In this document: piece by piece, positions 12,231 to 24,714 of the stretch | Numbering within the stretch: position 1 is the stretch's first letter | Layout of the letters: each line of letters starts with the position of its first letter | NCBI GenBank assembly: GCA_951804985.1 | Contig: OX638133.1 | Span: forward strand, 77,878,367-77,942,366 | DNA from: Dryomyza anilis | Lineage: Eukaryota > Arthropoda > Insecta > Diptera > Dryomyzidae | Length of the DNA: 64,000 bases | Direction of reading: 5' to 3' | Made by a program: the position numbers and the translations under genes | The notes under the pieces: model-generated | Told to the model about the DNA's origin: nothing | Databases searched by the model: none | What the model saw: only the letters and a program-made list of their open reading frames with translations

Positions 12231-13304
12231 TTTTCTCCAACATGTAGTATTTTCAGAATCTTAGTTTTCGGATATTATGACACTTCCTGGCATTCCCGAT
12301 AGTGGTAGGGTTCCCCTTTGTTTTTTACCATACAGGGAAATTAAAGGAATTGTCCTGAATCTCGCAAAGACTGAAAGAAGTGCATGGTGGAGGAAAACTT
12401 CGATTAAATACCCTATGTCCCTTCCCTACCAGGGAAATTACCCCGAAAAATGTTTCCCAGAAATGAAAACTTCACTGAATGGACACTTTTCAGAAAGCTA
12501 TATTTCCCCAAAAGGCACATCCTCGAAAGCGATATCTCTCGAAATGAACACTTCCCGAACATTTCTTCAATGTGAACATTTCTTTGAGTGTTCATTCTCC
12601 GTGGACACTTCACCAACTAGAAACTTTCCCGAAAAGAACATTTCACCGTCATGGTCAATTCGTTGAATGGACACTTCCCCGGTATGTGTATTTTCCCGAA
12701 GTGGAAGGGGACATATCATCATCTCTTTTAGAAGCGCTGTTTAGAGTATCAGAAAACTTTAAACAAATATTTAAACAAAGTTTTTCTCCACCATGGAGTA
12801 TTTTCAGAAGCTTACTTAGTTTTCGGATATTATGACACTTCCTGGCATTCCCGATAGCGGTAAGGTTCCCCCTTGTTTTTTACCATACAGGGAAATTAAA
12901 AGAATTGTCCCGAATCTCGAAAACTATTCTACTGAAAGAAGTGCATGGTGGAGGAAAACTTCGATGAAATATCCTATGTCCCGTCCCTACCAGGGAAATT
13001 ACCCCGAAAAATGTTTCCCAGAAATGAAAACTTCACTGAATGGACACTTTTCAGAAAGCTATATTTCCCCAAAATGCACATCCTCGAAAGCGATATCTCT
13101 CGAAATGGACACTTCCCGAACATTTCTTCAAAGTGAACATTTCTTTGAGTGTTCTTCACTTCACCAAACAGAAACTTTCCCGAAAAGAACATTTCACCGT
13201 CATGGTCAATTCGTTGAATGGACACTTCTACGATATGTGTATTTTCCCGAAGTGGAGGGGGACATATCATCATCTATTTTAGAGGCGCAGTTTAGAGTAT
13301 CAGG
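12231..13304. repeat. 555-bp tandem duplication inside the TTCCCGAA minisatellite
   Basis: Unit 1 (about 12231-12780) and unit 2 (about 12781-13304) align along almost their whole length. For example, cacttcctggcattcccgat is at 12281 and again at 12836, 555 bp later. Unit 2 has small insertions and deletions relative to unit 1. The 183-codon and 129-codon frames read the same repeated DNA and are not proteins. Confidence 0.85.
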
Positions 13305-13740
13305 AAACTTCCCCGAATTTCCGTGCAATGGAAACATATTTTCGAATAGACATGTGAACTTTACTAAATGTGAACTTCACTAAATGAACATGTCCCCGAT
13401 TGGACACTTTCTTGAACAGCACATTTCCATAAATGGACCCTTTTACGAAAAAGACATTTCCATGATACTACTCCGTATGTGAATTTCCCTTAAATGAAAA
13501 CCTTCCATAATAGACATTTGCCAGATGTACTTTTTTTAGATTAAACAATTCCCCTTTTACGTTTCACTTCCCCGAATTGAAAAAGTCTAAATGGACACTT
13601 CTCAGAAAAGGGAATTTTCTTGAATAGACCATCCCTCAAAGAGATATTGTTTACGAATGGGCAATATCTCTTGTACATTTGTCCGAATGGGACATTTTCA
13701 CAGGAACATTTTATCGGTTTATGTTTTCAAGAAGATTACG
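13305..13740. repeat. Degenerate TTCCCCGAATGGACA minisatellite, right part
   Basis: Continues with words such as gaacatgtccccgattgga and 'acatttccataaatgga' before fading near 13740. Confidence 0.6.
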
Positions 13741-15322
13741 TTTAGAGTTAAAGGAAAATGATGAATAAATACGATATTTTAATTACTTTCAAACGATTGT
13801 AATAATATAATTCGTCATGTGGTAATTTCTCTGTATTCCTTAAATAATTGCAATGTTTTTGAATAGTGCTGTAAGTTGTAGAGATGATTTAGTAACTAGT
13901 AGTAAAGTTGAAAATGTATTTCTTATAATACAGAGTAAAAACCATTTAATTCAGAGAAAATTTATCATTCCTATTAATAAATAAAATTTGATTTTACCGC
14001 TTTCTAGTGCATTTTTTTATACAACGTATCTAAACTAATTGTTCCCATCTAATTTGAAACCACAAACATATATCTGGCCTGATTTACAAATAATAAACCT
14101 TTGCTGTAATAAGCCAAAGTAGCCTACCCCGAAATACAAAATATACCTCCACTGCTATCTAAATGACTTTTAATTAACCTAATGGATAACTGTCCGCAAA
14201 ATTTTGTCGGACATTTATCTTGGCCCTTCCGACACAATCTCTGCCATGACCATCACCAACACCACCGGCATCTGCAGCACCACCAATAAAGGATATTCGT
14301 AAATCTACGCTTAATTATTTCTATGATTGTACAAGAAACCACAGCTCATGCTACATGTAATCCTTTCGCCTTCAAAGCTACGTTGATGTTTCCCTTATTG
14401 CTTTTTGTAAAGAGAACAAAATTTAATCCTTGGTCATTAAATGCCATACTAATTACTGTTAATATGGCGAAGACATTAACCCACTTTATGAAATCCATGT
14501 CATAATTTAGTGACGACGACAATGCTGATGACGATGATGATGACGATGATGCTGATGATAAAGATGGCGGCGAATTGAAAATCAGCAACAATGCTACTTT
14601 GTGTCCTTTAATAATTTGGCAGGCATACTTTAAGGCGCCTTAAATGAGTATTTTCCCTTTTTCCAGACAATTAGCTTAATAAAATCCTTTAGGACACGCT
14701 TGGCGACGCCACTGTTACAGTATGCATTGTAAAATCCTTTTGGGTATCCTTCGCTCTGACCAATGGCCAACTCTATACACAGCAATCATTTTAAATTTGG
14801 GTCATTTTAATTCATTCGCTCGATTTAATTAACGAAATTACATGAAAAAAGCGAGAGAGTGACGAAGAAAGGCAGTAAGTGAAAAAAATTATATTAAGTG
14901 ACAAAGTTATTGTAAAGCAACATACAAAACAGTATCCTTGCAATGTCTCAAAAATTGTCAACCCTTCGGAAAATTCAAATAAAAATCCTGGCCTAAAAAT
15001 AAAGTGGACTTTAAAGTTTTTTGGCGCCTTTTATTTGGCCCACATACAACGAGTTTCCGTTTCATTCCTTTATGTCTCTCATAATTTGTTACTTCCTTTC
15101 GCTCTCTCTCTTTTCCTGACCGAAGCATAATGTTTATCTGTAAATAAATATATTGCCGAAAGTGCTAAAGCGTTTTTTAGGTTCTGTTTTGTGTTTTCCT
15201 TATCTTAACTAGATTTGTAGACTCAATATTTATGTCAATTTAAGGTTTTTTTTTATTAGATTAAGTAATATTTAACTGGGAGTGTTAATATATTTTGATT
15301 GCAGTCATTAATTGTAGAAACA
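13741..15322. other. Unique AT-rich DNA, some GC-richer patches
   Basis: Patches at 14215-14290 (ccatcaccaacaccaccggc) and 14505-14575 (a GAC/GAT-rich trinucleotide run) stand out. The frames at 14323-14591 on the two strands overlap each other and show no family motif. No tRNA or other RNA gene seen. Confidence 0.4.
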
Positions 15323-15882
15323 TATATGGGATATTCCATTTTAAATCAACGAACAAATAAAAAAATCTTTAAAATTGATAAAATTTTGTATAAATTATCT
15401 CTCATATAAAATTAAGAAATGTGCAAAGTTGTATATCTCTACCTTTATGGTTCAAGAAATATGGTGGCTTTAAAAATGAAAAAAGTGGTAAAAAATCAGA
15501 AAGGTGGGATAACTTAAACGATACCGAAGAAAATTACCAATAACATTTTTTTTTGAAAATTTAAAAATATGTGTTTTTGAGAAATATCATTCCAAAATTT
15601 AGATCATGTAATAATGACCTTCAACCTTTATATGCCATATTAAAGGCCATCTTTATACCTTTCAAATGATATCTCAATTAACCTTGTGCGTAAAGCAGTT
15701 TTTAAGATAAATGCAATTAATTTTACACACCTTTGTAAGTTTTTACCTATTTTTCACTTTTTAAACCGACATATTTCGGGAACCATAAAAGCTAGAGGAC
15801 CAAAAAAGGTATAGCATTTGTACCAAATTTAAATTATTTCTGAGGTGGTAGGGGTTGAATTAAAATGGATTATCCGATATAT
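15323..15882. mobile_element. Foldback/MITE-like element, ~560 bp
   Basis: The left end (atatgggatattccatttta) pairs with the right end (aaaatggattatccgatat) in inverse orientation. Inside, 'tttatggttcaagaaatatg' (15444-15463) pairs with 'catatttcgggaaccataaa' (15770-15789). The arms are diverged, so the element is old. No coding capacity. Confidence 0.6.
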
Positions 15883-17879
15883 ATTTTAAAAACATTAAAG
15901 AAGAGTATATTTGTACCTCGAAGTCTTTATAACGGTGAATGCAATATATAATTAGAATACTGCTTTGATAAACTAAAATCTATTTGGTTCGTTTTATTTT
16001 AATTCAATAAAAATTACTCCGTGAATTATAATGTCATTTGAAAATATGGCACAAATTTGCAAATTGTACAATTTTATTTCATTGTTTTATTTTTGGGGAA
16101 TAATTCATATTTTTTTCGGGGTTTATTTCATTTGTTGTTATTTTATTGAATGCTATTTCGTAACTCTGTTACAAAAGGACGTCAAAAAAGATTATGCTCT
16201 TTCGGTTTTAGTTAACGTTTTTTCGTTTAGTTGACGTTTTTAGGGAAATGAATTTCTAAAACTGCAGAGGAATTATGCAGGAATTGTTATTCTTAGTATT
16301 TAGTACTAAAGAAGTCAACGTCTGCATATCAAGAAGAATTGCTCTTAATTACTTTTTGATAACCATGTGTCTTTCTTGCATAAAATCAAGAATATTTCGG
16401 ATTAGATGTTATTAAATCCTTCTGTATTTTAGATTTTTCTTCCCTTCGTTTAGAGTATAAAAATTAAGTCAAAATTTACGCGAATTATATAATAATTTAT
16501 TTAATTTATATAATAATTTATTTAATAAGAGTAATCTTATTTAATACTTATTTAAAAAAAAAATAAAAAACGAAATTTATTAAAATGTTCAATACTATAG
16601 TTTTATTTTTATGCTTTTATATTCAGTATAAATTTATTTATATATGTTGCATTAAAATTGTTAACAATTGCACCATAATTAATGCAACATTAACTTTCAA
16701 CAATGTTGTCAACTAAAAGTTGTAATATGTTCGGGGACTTTTGTAAAATGTGTTTTAAAACGTGATTTTTCTGCTATTTATGTTGTTGGTTTTTATTTGC
16801 ACATTTGTTAAAAAATATATGTAAAAAATTATAGAGATATAAAATGCAATACAAATGAAAAAAGGCAGCTGATGGAAGGTGGGCTAACTTTGTTTTTAAC
16901 TTTTTGGTACATCATTTGGAGGGTTTTATTTTTATATGTGTGATTTTTTTTATAAAAAGTTAGAGAAATTATAAAAACAGCATTTACTTGTTTTTGATAT
17001 TATGAAAAATTTTAATTTCATAAGTTCGAAAAATTATGATAGTGGTTTTATTTTGATTTTAATGATTCTGGTGATTTTGATATTTGATGATATAATGATA
17101 TTATGATTTCGATGATTTAGACAAATCTGAAAATACAATTATTATTGCTAAACGAGATAATTCATCCTTTATACTAATATGTGAAACATTTTCGACTTTA
17201 AAATGTGTTTATGTCAGAATAAACTTTTTGTGGATTAGTAAATTATTTTGCCAAACCTAGCATTTGAAATTTGGTTATTAAACTATTGTTTATATTTTCT
17301 TTAATTTTAAATATACATTTCGTTTATATAATATTTCATAATGTTTTAATTTTAACTACTAGAATTTTGTATTTATTTTAAAACAGCGAAACATGTTCAA
17401 CATGACAACATAATCAACCGCTCAATGCACCACAAACAACTACCACATATGAAGTTACGCATATACGATACACTTACTTTATAAAATCCCTGCTGTTACT
17501 TGAAGGACCTACAAGGATGTTTGGCGAAGGCGAACAAAACTGGAAAAATATTTTTATATGAACGATACGGAACGATACAAGAACGTAGTCGAAGAGGTGC
17601 TATATGTACAACGAAGGTGTTGTCGTGATGCGAACCAAGTTGGAGAAACCATAAAACTTTTAATTACCACTTAAAGTGTAAATAGCTGGCAACATTGATG
17701 GCAACACACACTTACGCTTCGGCTGCTACTTTTACTTTATACTCAGTACTTTTTGCAGATATGTTTGTACTTTTTTTTCTATTTTCCTACTATAAATATA
17801 TGTATAAAATGTACAACAAGTATGTTTAGAAAATATTTTGTCAATGCTTGATTTATTAAGACTTTATCAAGTAATATGT
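15883..17879. other. AT-rich unique DNA, no gene seen
   Basis: There is a short direct repeat near 16488-16530 (tataataatttatttaat twice) and a TGAT-rich stretch near 17040-17120. A less AT-rich patch at 17395-17720 has no long frame. Confidence 0.45.
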
Positions 17880-18760
17880 GCAGCTAGTAGAAAATATAGC
17901 TTTTCTCTTGTATCCCGAAAAAGTTAACTTTCCGTTAAGAAAAAGACAATTATTGATAAAGCAAATAAAATGTTAAATAAAAATGTATATAAGCATCTAT
18001 AAGAATATTAATTTATATATTGTATTAAAAAAAAAATAATTGTAAATAGAGAAAATATTGATATTTTCTTTTGAAACATACAAAAGTTAACTTTCCGTTA
18101 AGAAAAAGATACGTTTTCGTAGAGCAAACTTAATTTTAATTAAACAGTTTTTATAAGTATCAATACAAATATATTATGTTAAGAAAATAAATGCAAATAG
18201 AGAATAGATATACCAAAATTTTGTTTTTTTTTCGTTTGAACATGAAAAAGTTTATATTCCATAAAGAAAAGATGAATTTTAGTAAAATGAAAATATTTTA
18301 ATTAAAAAAGTTTTATAAGAAAATATTCAAACATTAAATTGAATGTTCGATTAGGAAAATCGTTCTTAATAGAAAATATTTAAACGAAAAATATTGATAT
18401 TTTCTTTTAAACATGAAAAAGTTAACTTTCCGTACAGGTATAGATACATTTTAGTAAAACGAAGACATTTCAATTAAAACAGTTACCTAAGTGTCTGTTA
18501 GAAAATAAAATTGTATGGTGCATTAAAAGATATTTGTAAATATAAAATAGCTAGTCGAAAAATATTGATTTTAACTTTTGAAATATGAAAAAGTTAACTT
18601 TCCGTTAAGAAAAAGACTAAATTTCATAAAGCTATATTAATTTTACTTAAACAAATTAAACAAGTGTCTATAAGAAAATGAATTTGTATTAATTAAATGA
18701 TTTTAAGAAATAAGTTAACCTGAAGTTATCTAAAAGTTAACTTTAAGTTAAGAAATAAAT
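17880..18760. repeat. Satellite with ~164-172-bp unit, about 5-6 copies
   Basis: The landmark aagttaactttccgttaag recurs at 17921, 18084, 18248 (worn), 18419 and 18591, so the spacing is 163, 164, 171 and 172 bp. A weaker sixth occurrence lies near 18733. Between landmarks the units share 'aaatattgatattttctttt' and 'aattaaacagtt' blocks. Units differ by many substitutions and indels. Confidence 0.75.
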
Positions 18761-19178
18761 TGAAATACTTCAAATTATCAATTGACATTTTGCACTACAC
18801 TCCAGAATTAGTTAAAATTATGAAGAATTTATAACTTAACTATATTTTAAGCAAACAATTAAAAAATCAACATGAATTCTTATTTAAACAAATTAAACAT
18901 ATATTTCTATTGGGCATTGCCTATACCACAAGTTGTGTATTTGGTTTTTCAAAAGTTATTGGAAATCTCAGACATTGTTGCATGCAGTGAGAACGTGTTA
19001 AAATCACAAAGATTTTTGTCCTTGTCACTTATGGTTGTGATAAAATAAAAACAAAACTGTAAACAAGATTGAAAATGTTAACAAACATGTCAGACTGAAG
19101 ACATACATAAAGAGTCATTAAAAATAATATTTGGCAAATATTTGTCAAAAATTGTTGAATTTATAATTTAATTCTGTG
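18761..19178. other. AT-rich spacer before the octamer array
   Basis: No repeat unit and no gene seen. The sequence leads directly into the ATTTTATT array. Confidence 0.4.
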
Positions 19179-20352
19179 ATTATTTTATTATTTTATTATT
19201 TTATTATTTTAATATTTTATTATTTTATTATTTTATTATTTTATTATTTTATTATTTTATTATTTTATTATTTTATTATTTTATTATTTTATTATTTTAT
19301 TATTTCATTATTTTATTATTTTATTATTTTATTATTTTATTATTTTATTATTTTATTATTTTATTATTTTATTATTTTATTATTTTATTATTTTATTATT
19401 TTATTATTTTATTATTTTATTATTTTATTATTTTATTATTTTATTATTTTATTATTTTATTATTTTATTATTTTATTATTTATTATTTTATTATTTTATT
19501 ATTTTATTATTTTATTATTTTATTATTTTATTATTTTATTATTTTATTATTTTATTATTTTATTATTTTATTATTTTATTATTTTATTATTTTATTATTT
19601 TATTATTTTATTATTTTGTTATTTTATTATTTTATTATTTTATTATTTTATTATTTTATTATTTTATTATTTTATTATTTTATTATTTTATTATTTTATT
19701 ATTTTATTATTTTATTATTTTATTATTTTATTATTTTATTATTTTATTATTTTATTATTTTATTATTTTATTATTTTATTATTTTATTATTTTATTATTT
19801 TATTATTTTATTATTTTATTATTTTATTATTTTATTATTTTATTATTTTATTATTTTATTATTTTATTATTTTATTATTTTATTATTTTATTATTTTATT
19901 ATTTTATTATTTTATTATTTTATTATTTTATTATTTTATTATTTTATTATTTTATTATTTTATTATTTTATTATTTTATTATTTTATTATTTTATTATTT
20001 TATTATTTTATTATTTTATTATTTTATTATTTTATTATTTTATTATTTTATTATTTTATTATTTTATTATTTTATTATTTTATTATTTTATTATTTTATT
20101 ATTTTATTATTTTATTATTTTATTATTTTATTATTTTATTATTTTATTATTTTATTATTTTATTATTTTATTATTTTATTATTTTATTATTTTATTATTT
20201 TATTATTTTATTATTTTATTATTTTATTATTTTATTATTTTATTATTTTATTATTTTATTATTTTATTATTTTATTATTTTATTATTTTATTATTTTATT
20301 ATTTTATTATTTTATTATTTTATTATTTTATTATTTTATTATTTTATTATTT
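19179..20352. repeat. Octamer satellite (ATTTTATT)n, ~147 copies
   Basis: The array has a strict 8-bp period. Interruptions are few and all in the left part: a substitution near 19211, a C near 19305, a one-unit-length change near 19480 and a G at 19618. From 19619 to 20351 I see no deviation. The 392-codon and 257-codon frames only reflect the absence of stops in two reading phases. Confidence 0.95.
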
Positions 20353-20960
20353 GATGATTTTAAAATTTGATGTTTTGCTGAATTTGTGATTTGATGAATT
20401 GAGTATTTGATGATTTGATTATTTTAAGATTTGATGTTTTATTGATTTGATTTTGTGATGTTTTGATGATTTAATAATTTGATGATTTACTGATTTTATG
20501 ATTTGATAATTTAACGATTTGATGTTTTAATGATTTGATGATTTGACGATTTGGTGAGTTGATGGTTTGATGATTTGATGACTTGATTATTTGATGATTT
20601 GATGATTTGATGATTTGATGATTTGACGTTTTGATGTAATGAAGATTGAGTGATTTGATCATTTAATGATTAAATAATCAAATCATTAAATGATCAAATC
20701 ATCAATGATTTTAAGATTTGATGATTTATTGATTTGATGTTGTGATGTTTTGATGATATGATAATTTTATAATTTGATGATTTTAAAATTTGATGATTTT
20801 TTGATGATTGAATCATTTATTGATTTGATGATTTGGCGATTTGGTGAGTAGGTGATTTGATGGTTTGATCATTTGATGTTTTGATGATTTGATGAAATGA
20901 AGATTGAATAATATGATGAATTAATGAATTTATGTTTTCTGATTTGACGATTTGGTGGTT
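20353..20960. repeat. Decayed octamer satellite (TGATTTGA variants)
   Basis: The 8-bp rhythm continues as tgatttga, 'tgatgatt', 'tgttttga' and similar words with many substitutions. A perfect 20-bp inverted repeat occurs near 20651-20699 (gatttgatcatttaatgatt and its reverse complement, about 9 bp apart). Confidence 0.75.
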
Positions 20961-22689
20961 TAATGATTTTTATAAATTTCTTTCTATATTTTATATATTT
21001 TAAAATAAAATAAAATATTAAAATTGAAATCCAGTTCGGCAGACATTCATCAATAGTATTGGCCGAGTTCAATGCACCCATCGAAATATCAATGACCAAT
21101 TAAAGACAGGCAGACACAGATACGCAAACACATAGGCACAAACCGACAGACATACAGCCCGATATGGACAAACAGAAATTGGAATATTTTGCATTTCGAA
21201 TATGCAAATAAACTAAATTAATGCCGAATGTTGTCGCCGCATCACGAAGTGCAGCTTTATTGTTATTGTTGGTTGAAAATGCATTTCATTTATATAGCAT
21301 AATATGCAATCGCACACATAGATACTTGGCAAATACACAAATGCGCAGATACAGATACAAACAGATACAGATACAAACAGATACAGATAGGTGCGCATAC
21401 AAATGCAAATACTTTAAAAATACGTTAAAAATTATACAATTATTTGGTCCCGGCAACAAAATAAAAATCAACTGTTTTCCTCAGTTGCTGTTTGTTCTTT
21501 GTGTGTAACGATGTTTGGCAATTGAATTTTGATGTTAAAAATGTAAAAACAAAATTTTATTCGTTCTCTATACATGGATGTATGAATAATTTTAATCCTT
21601 TTAGCCGAAAAATATTTTTAATAATATTATTTATGGCGCTATGCGTTTAAAATTCAGTTTTTAAGCTGCCTAAGGGTCTTTTGATTACCAGCCGCACGAA
21701 TTAGTTGGAGAGCTGTAGACCATGACTATGTGAAAAATTTTAAATATAAAAAATATATGTTTGAAAGTTTGAATTCATATTAGATTTACAAATTTTTAGA
21801 TGCAAATTCAGAATGGGACTTGATTGAATCAGTACATAGAGCAAATAAATTTATTGCGTCAATTAATTCATTGCACAATCTACCTATTCGGTTCTCTCAA
21901 CAGTTAAGTCGGTTCTTAATGTCAGAAATTGTAATGTTTTGAAGTAATTTGAATTTGTATATGATAACATTTAAATTGCCAACCGATTACGGTAATGCCA
22001 TTAACCAATTTCTACCAATTTAATTTTAATGGAAATAAGTTGGTTGTTACAACTAACCCCATGTAAATGCGGATTTTTATATTTTATACAATTACCTTAG
22101 CAAAATTTACCGTATTCGGAAAAACTATGTCATTGCATTATTAGTTAATAAATTTGTTGAGTTATCCGAACGCAAATTTCACGCACTTTTTAGAAATATT
22201 TCTACCATATTCTAGTATACACACAGTTAAATGAATGTTTGATCACAGATTTTCACACAGAAAATTTAATTTTTTGCAGCAACCAACTCATCGGTTCTCC
22301 CTCGATTTTTATAGCCAAAACTAAAAGGACTGTAATTTGGACTACAAGGAATTTATAACAGTTTTAGTACAATTTGTTGTATGAGTATAAATATTTCAAG
22401 TGCCAACCAAATGTGACAGTTGCAGCAACCAAATTGTATAAAAGTATAAAAGTAGAAGAAGTAATATCAAACAAACTATTAATTGTATGGTATTTAAGTA
22501 GAAAAGGGTTATGTTTTTTACATAGTAGTCATATTGATCTCAATAGTTATATTTTTAAAATTTTACATTTTTTAAATTAAGATCAAAAATTGTCAAATTG
22601 AATATATTATGGATTGTTTAAATTGTCAATATATTTTACAAAACCAAAAAACTTTTTTTTAATTCGTTTTGAACCTTCCGTATAGGACT
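20961..22689. other. Unique DNA with a short GATACA microsatellite
   Basis: Near 21345-21393 there is a cagatacaaacagatacag-type hexamer run. The rest is AT-rich with no convincing frame. The overlapping frames of about 60-95 codons on both strands at 21213-21508 are shadows of this microsatellite. Confidence 0.45.
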
Positions 22690-22958
22690 TCAATAACATG
22701 TACTGTAAATCGACGCCTCTTACAAAATCCACACGTTTCAATTTTCTTACGAAAACCAGCACGTTTTTCGTAACTACGAAAAGAAGCACAAGTTCAGTTT
22801 CCCCACGAAACAATCACATTTTTATTATACCCACGAAAGGAAGTATAACTCTATGTCCCTCACGAAGAGAAACAATTTTACATTTAGCTACGAAAAAAAC
22901 TCATCTATCACTTCGCCAAGAATAAAAGCATATTTGTGCACAAGTGCAAACTTAGTTT
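22690..22958. repeat. Degenerate short repeat with TACGAAAA words
   Basis: Words such as ttacgaaaac, 'actacgaaaag', 'cccacgaaac' and 'ctacgaaaaa' recur at roughly 30-bp spacing just left of the 60-bp array. Overall divergence is high. Confidence 0.4.
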
Positions 22959-23630
22959 GAAAAATTTGTTCCATTAGGATTTGGCCAAAACCCCGCGTCA
23001 CTGGACATTTTTTTGTAAAAATATCAACCTTTGGGATTTGGCCAGAACCCACTTGCGTCATTGGAAATTTTTTTTGGAAAAATTTGTTTCTTTGGGATTT
23101 GGCTAAAACCCACTGAGTCATTGGACATTTTTTTTTTTGGAAATTTCCGCCTTTGGGATTTGGCCAAAAAACACTTCCATCATTAGACAATTTTTTGGAA
23201 AAATTTGATCCTTTGGGATTTGGTCAGAACCAACTTGCGTCATTGAATAATTTTTTGGAAAATTTGCTTCCTTTGGGCTTTGGCCTGAAATCACTTGCGT
23301 CATTGGACACTTTTTTAGACAAATGTCTGTCTTTGAGATTTGGCCAGAACCCACTTAAGTCATTGGACAATTTTTTCGGAAAAATTTGTTCCTTTGGGAT
23401 TTGGCTAAAACCCACTTGAGTCATGGGATATTTTTTTTTTGACATTTTTGGGATTTGACCAAAATACACTTGCGTCATTAAATAATTTTTTGGAAAAATT
23501 TGATCCTTTGGGATTTGGCGAGAACCAACTTGCGTCATTGGAAATTTTTTAGAAAAATTTGTTCCTTTGGGATTTAGCCAGAACCCACTTGCGTCATTAA
23601 ACCTTTTTTTTTTGGAAAAATTGATATTTG
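22959..23630. repeat. 60-bp tandem array, about 11 copies
   Basis: Each unit contains tttgggatttggcc, an 'agaacccacttgcgtcattg' block and a ttttttggaaaaatttg block. The copies start about 60 bp apart, near 22976, 23030, 23090, 23150, 23210, 23270, 23330, 23392, 23445, 23506 and 23567. Because 60 is a multiple of three, 20-residue repeated frames appear on both strands; they contain no start or domain worth calling. Confidence 0.9.
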
Positions 23631-23700
23631 AATATCTTCTACAAGGCATTTAAACGGAGTAAGTTGCAGCAAAACTTTCATAAATACTATGTTTTTTTAA

Positions 23701-24193
23701 GGCCAATTTTTCAGTGCTCGTTTAAACGTAGTTTAAACTCCGTTTAATTAATCTTCTCTTTAAATTAAACTTCGTTTAATTTTGTTAGCAGTTTTTCAGT
23801 GATAGTTTAAAATGAACAGATATCAAGATAATACATATGGCACCACAGGCAAATGACAAATAATTCTCTCAATTTTGACTTCTGATAAATGTCATTCAAA
23901 ATTAAATAAATAAAAAAATTGTTTCAGAAAAATAAAATTAATGTATTTTTAAATTTAAACAAGAGATCGAGCAACTAAAGTGCATGTAACACTTTTTTTA
24001 ATGCATAGTGTGCAAAAATACAAAAATTAATAATAATTTGTGAAGCAGCGCAGCGACAGAAAACAGAGAAAATAGTGTTGTGAACATTGAAAGTTTAAAC
24101 GTAGTTTAAACCATCAGCATTAGTTTAAACGACGGTTGAAGTTCACTGAAAAAATCGATTTTGATTTTAAACGAAGTTTAAACAACAAGCAAA
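23701..24193 (-). mobile_element. TIR element 'GGGCCAGTTTTTCAGTG', copy 1 (truncated, minus orientation)
   Basis: It starts at ggccaatttttcagtgctcg and matches the reverse complement of the neighbouring copy at 24194-24714. The outermost ~27 bp of its inner end are missing. The recurrent palindromic word GTTTAAAC appears many times. Together with copy 2 it makes an inverted dimer. Nonautonomous; no coding capacity. Confidence 0.8.
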
Positions 24194-24714
24194 GGGCCAA
24201 TTTCTCAGTGCTAGTTGAAGTTTGTTTGTGGTTTAAACTTCGTTTAAAATCAAAATCGAATTTTTCATGAACCATCGTTTAAACTTAGTTTAAATGACCG
24301 ATGCTAATGGTTTAAACTACGTTTAAACTTTCAAAGTTTTTGACTTGAATTTTTTTCACAACACTTTTCACTATTTTCCGTCGCTGAGCTGTTTCACAAA
24401 ATATTATTAATTTTTGTATTTTTGCACACTACGCATTAAAACAAAATCTCACGTGCTCTTTAGTTGCTCGATCTCTTGTTTAAATTTAAAAATACATTAA
24501 TTTTATTTTTCTGAAACAATTTTTTTATATATTTAATTTTGAATGACATTTATCAGAAGTCAAAATCGAGAGAATTATTTGTATTGTCTTGGTCTGTGTT
24601 CATTTTAAACTATCACTGAAAAACTTCTTACCAAATTAAACGACGTTTAATTTAAAGAGAAGATTAATTAAACGGAGTTTAAACTACGTTTAAATGAGCA
24701 CTGAAAATTGGCCC
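24194..24714 (+). mobile_element. TIR element 'GGGCCAGTTTTTCAGTG', copy 2
   Basis: Its termini are gggccaatttctcagtgcta and gcactgaaaattggccc, which are inverted repeats, and the body is 521 bp. It shares blocks such as cgctgagctgtttcac, 'tagttgctcgatctcttg' and 'ttgaatgacatttatca' with copies 1 and 3. The pair is flanked by TTAA on the left and TTAG on the right, so a 4-bp target duplication is possible but imperfect. Confidence 0.8.

Noticed and set aside
12277..13383. Frames of 129 and 183 codons with similar sequences, resembling paralogous genes
   Set aside because: They read the two copies of the 555-bp duplication within a minisatellite, and other phases and strands are also open.
19176..20389. 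Frames of 392 and 257 codons repeating FYYFIILL
   Set aside because: Product of the ATTTTATT octamer array.
22959..23630. CRISPR array
   Set aside because: Units are contiguous and similar over their whole 60 bp with no unique spacers, and the DNA is from a eukaryote.
22698..23649. Overlapping frames of 75-141 codons on both strands
   Set aside because: Consequence of the 60-bp tandem unit being a multiple of three.
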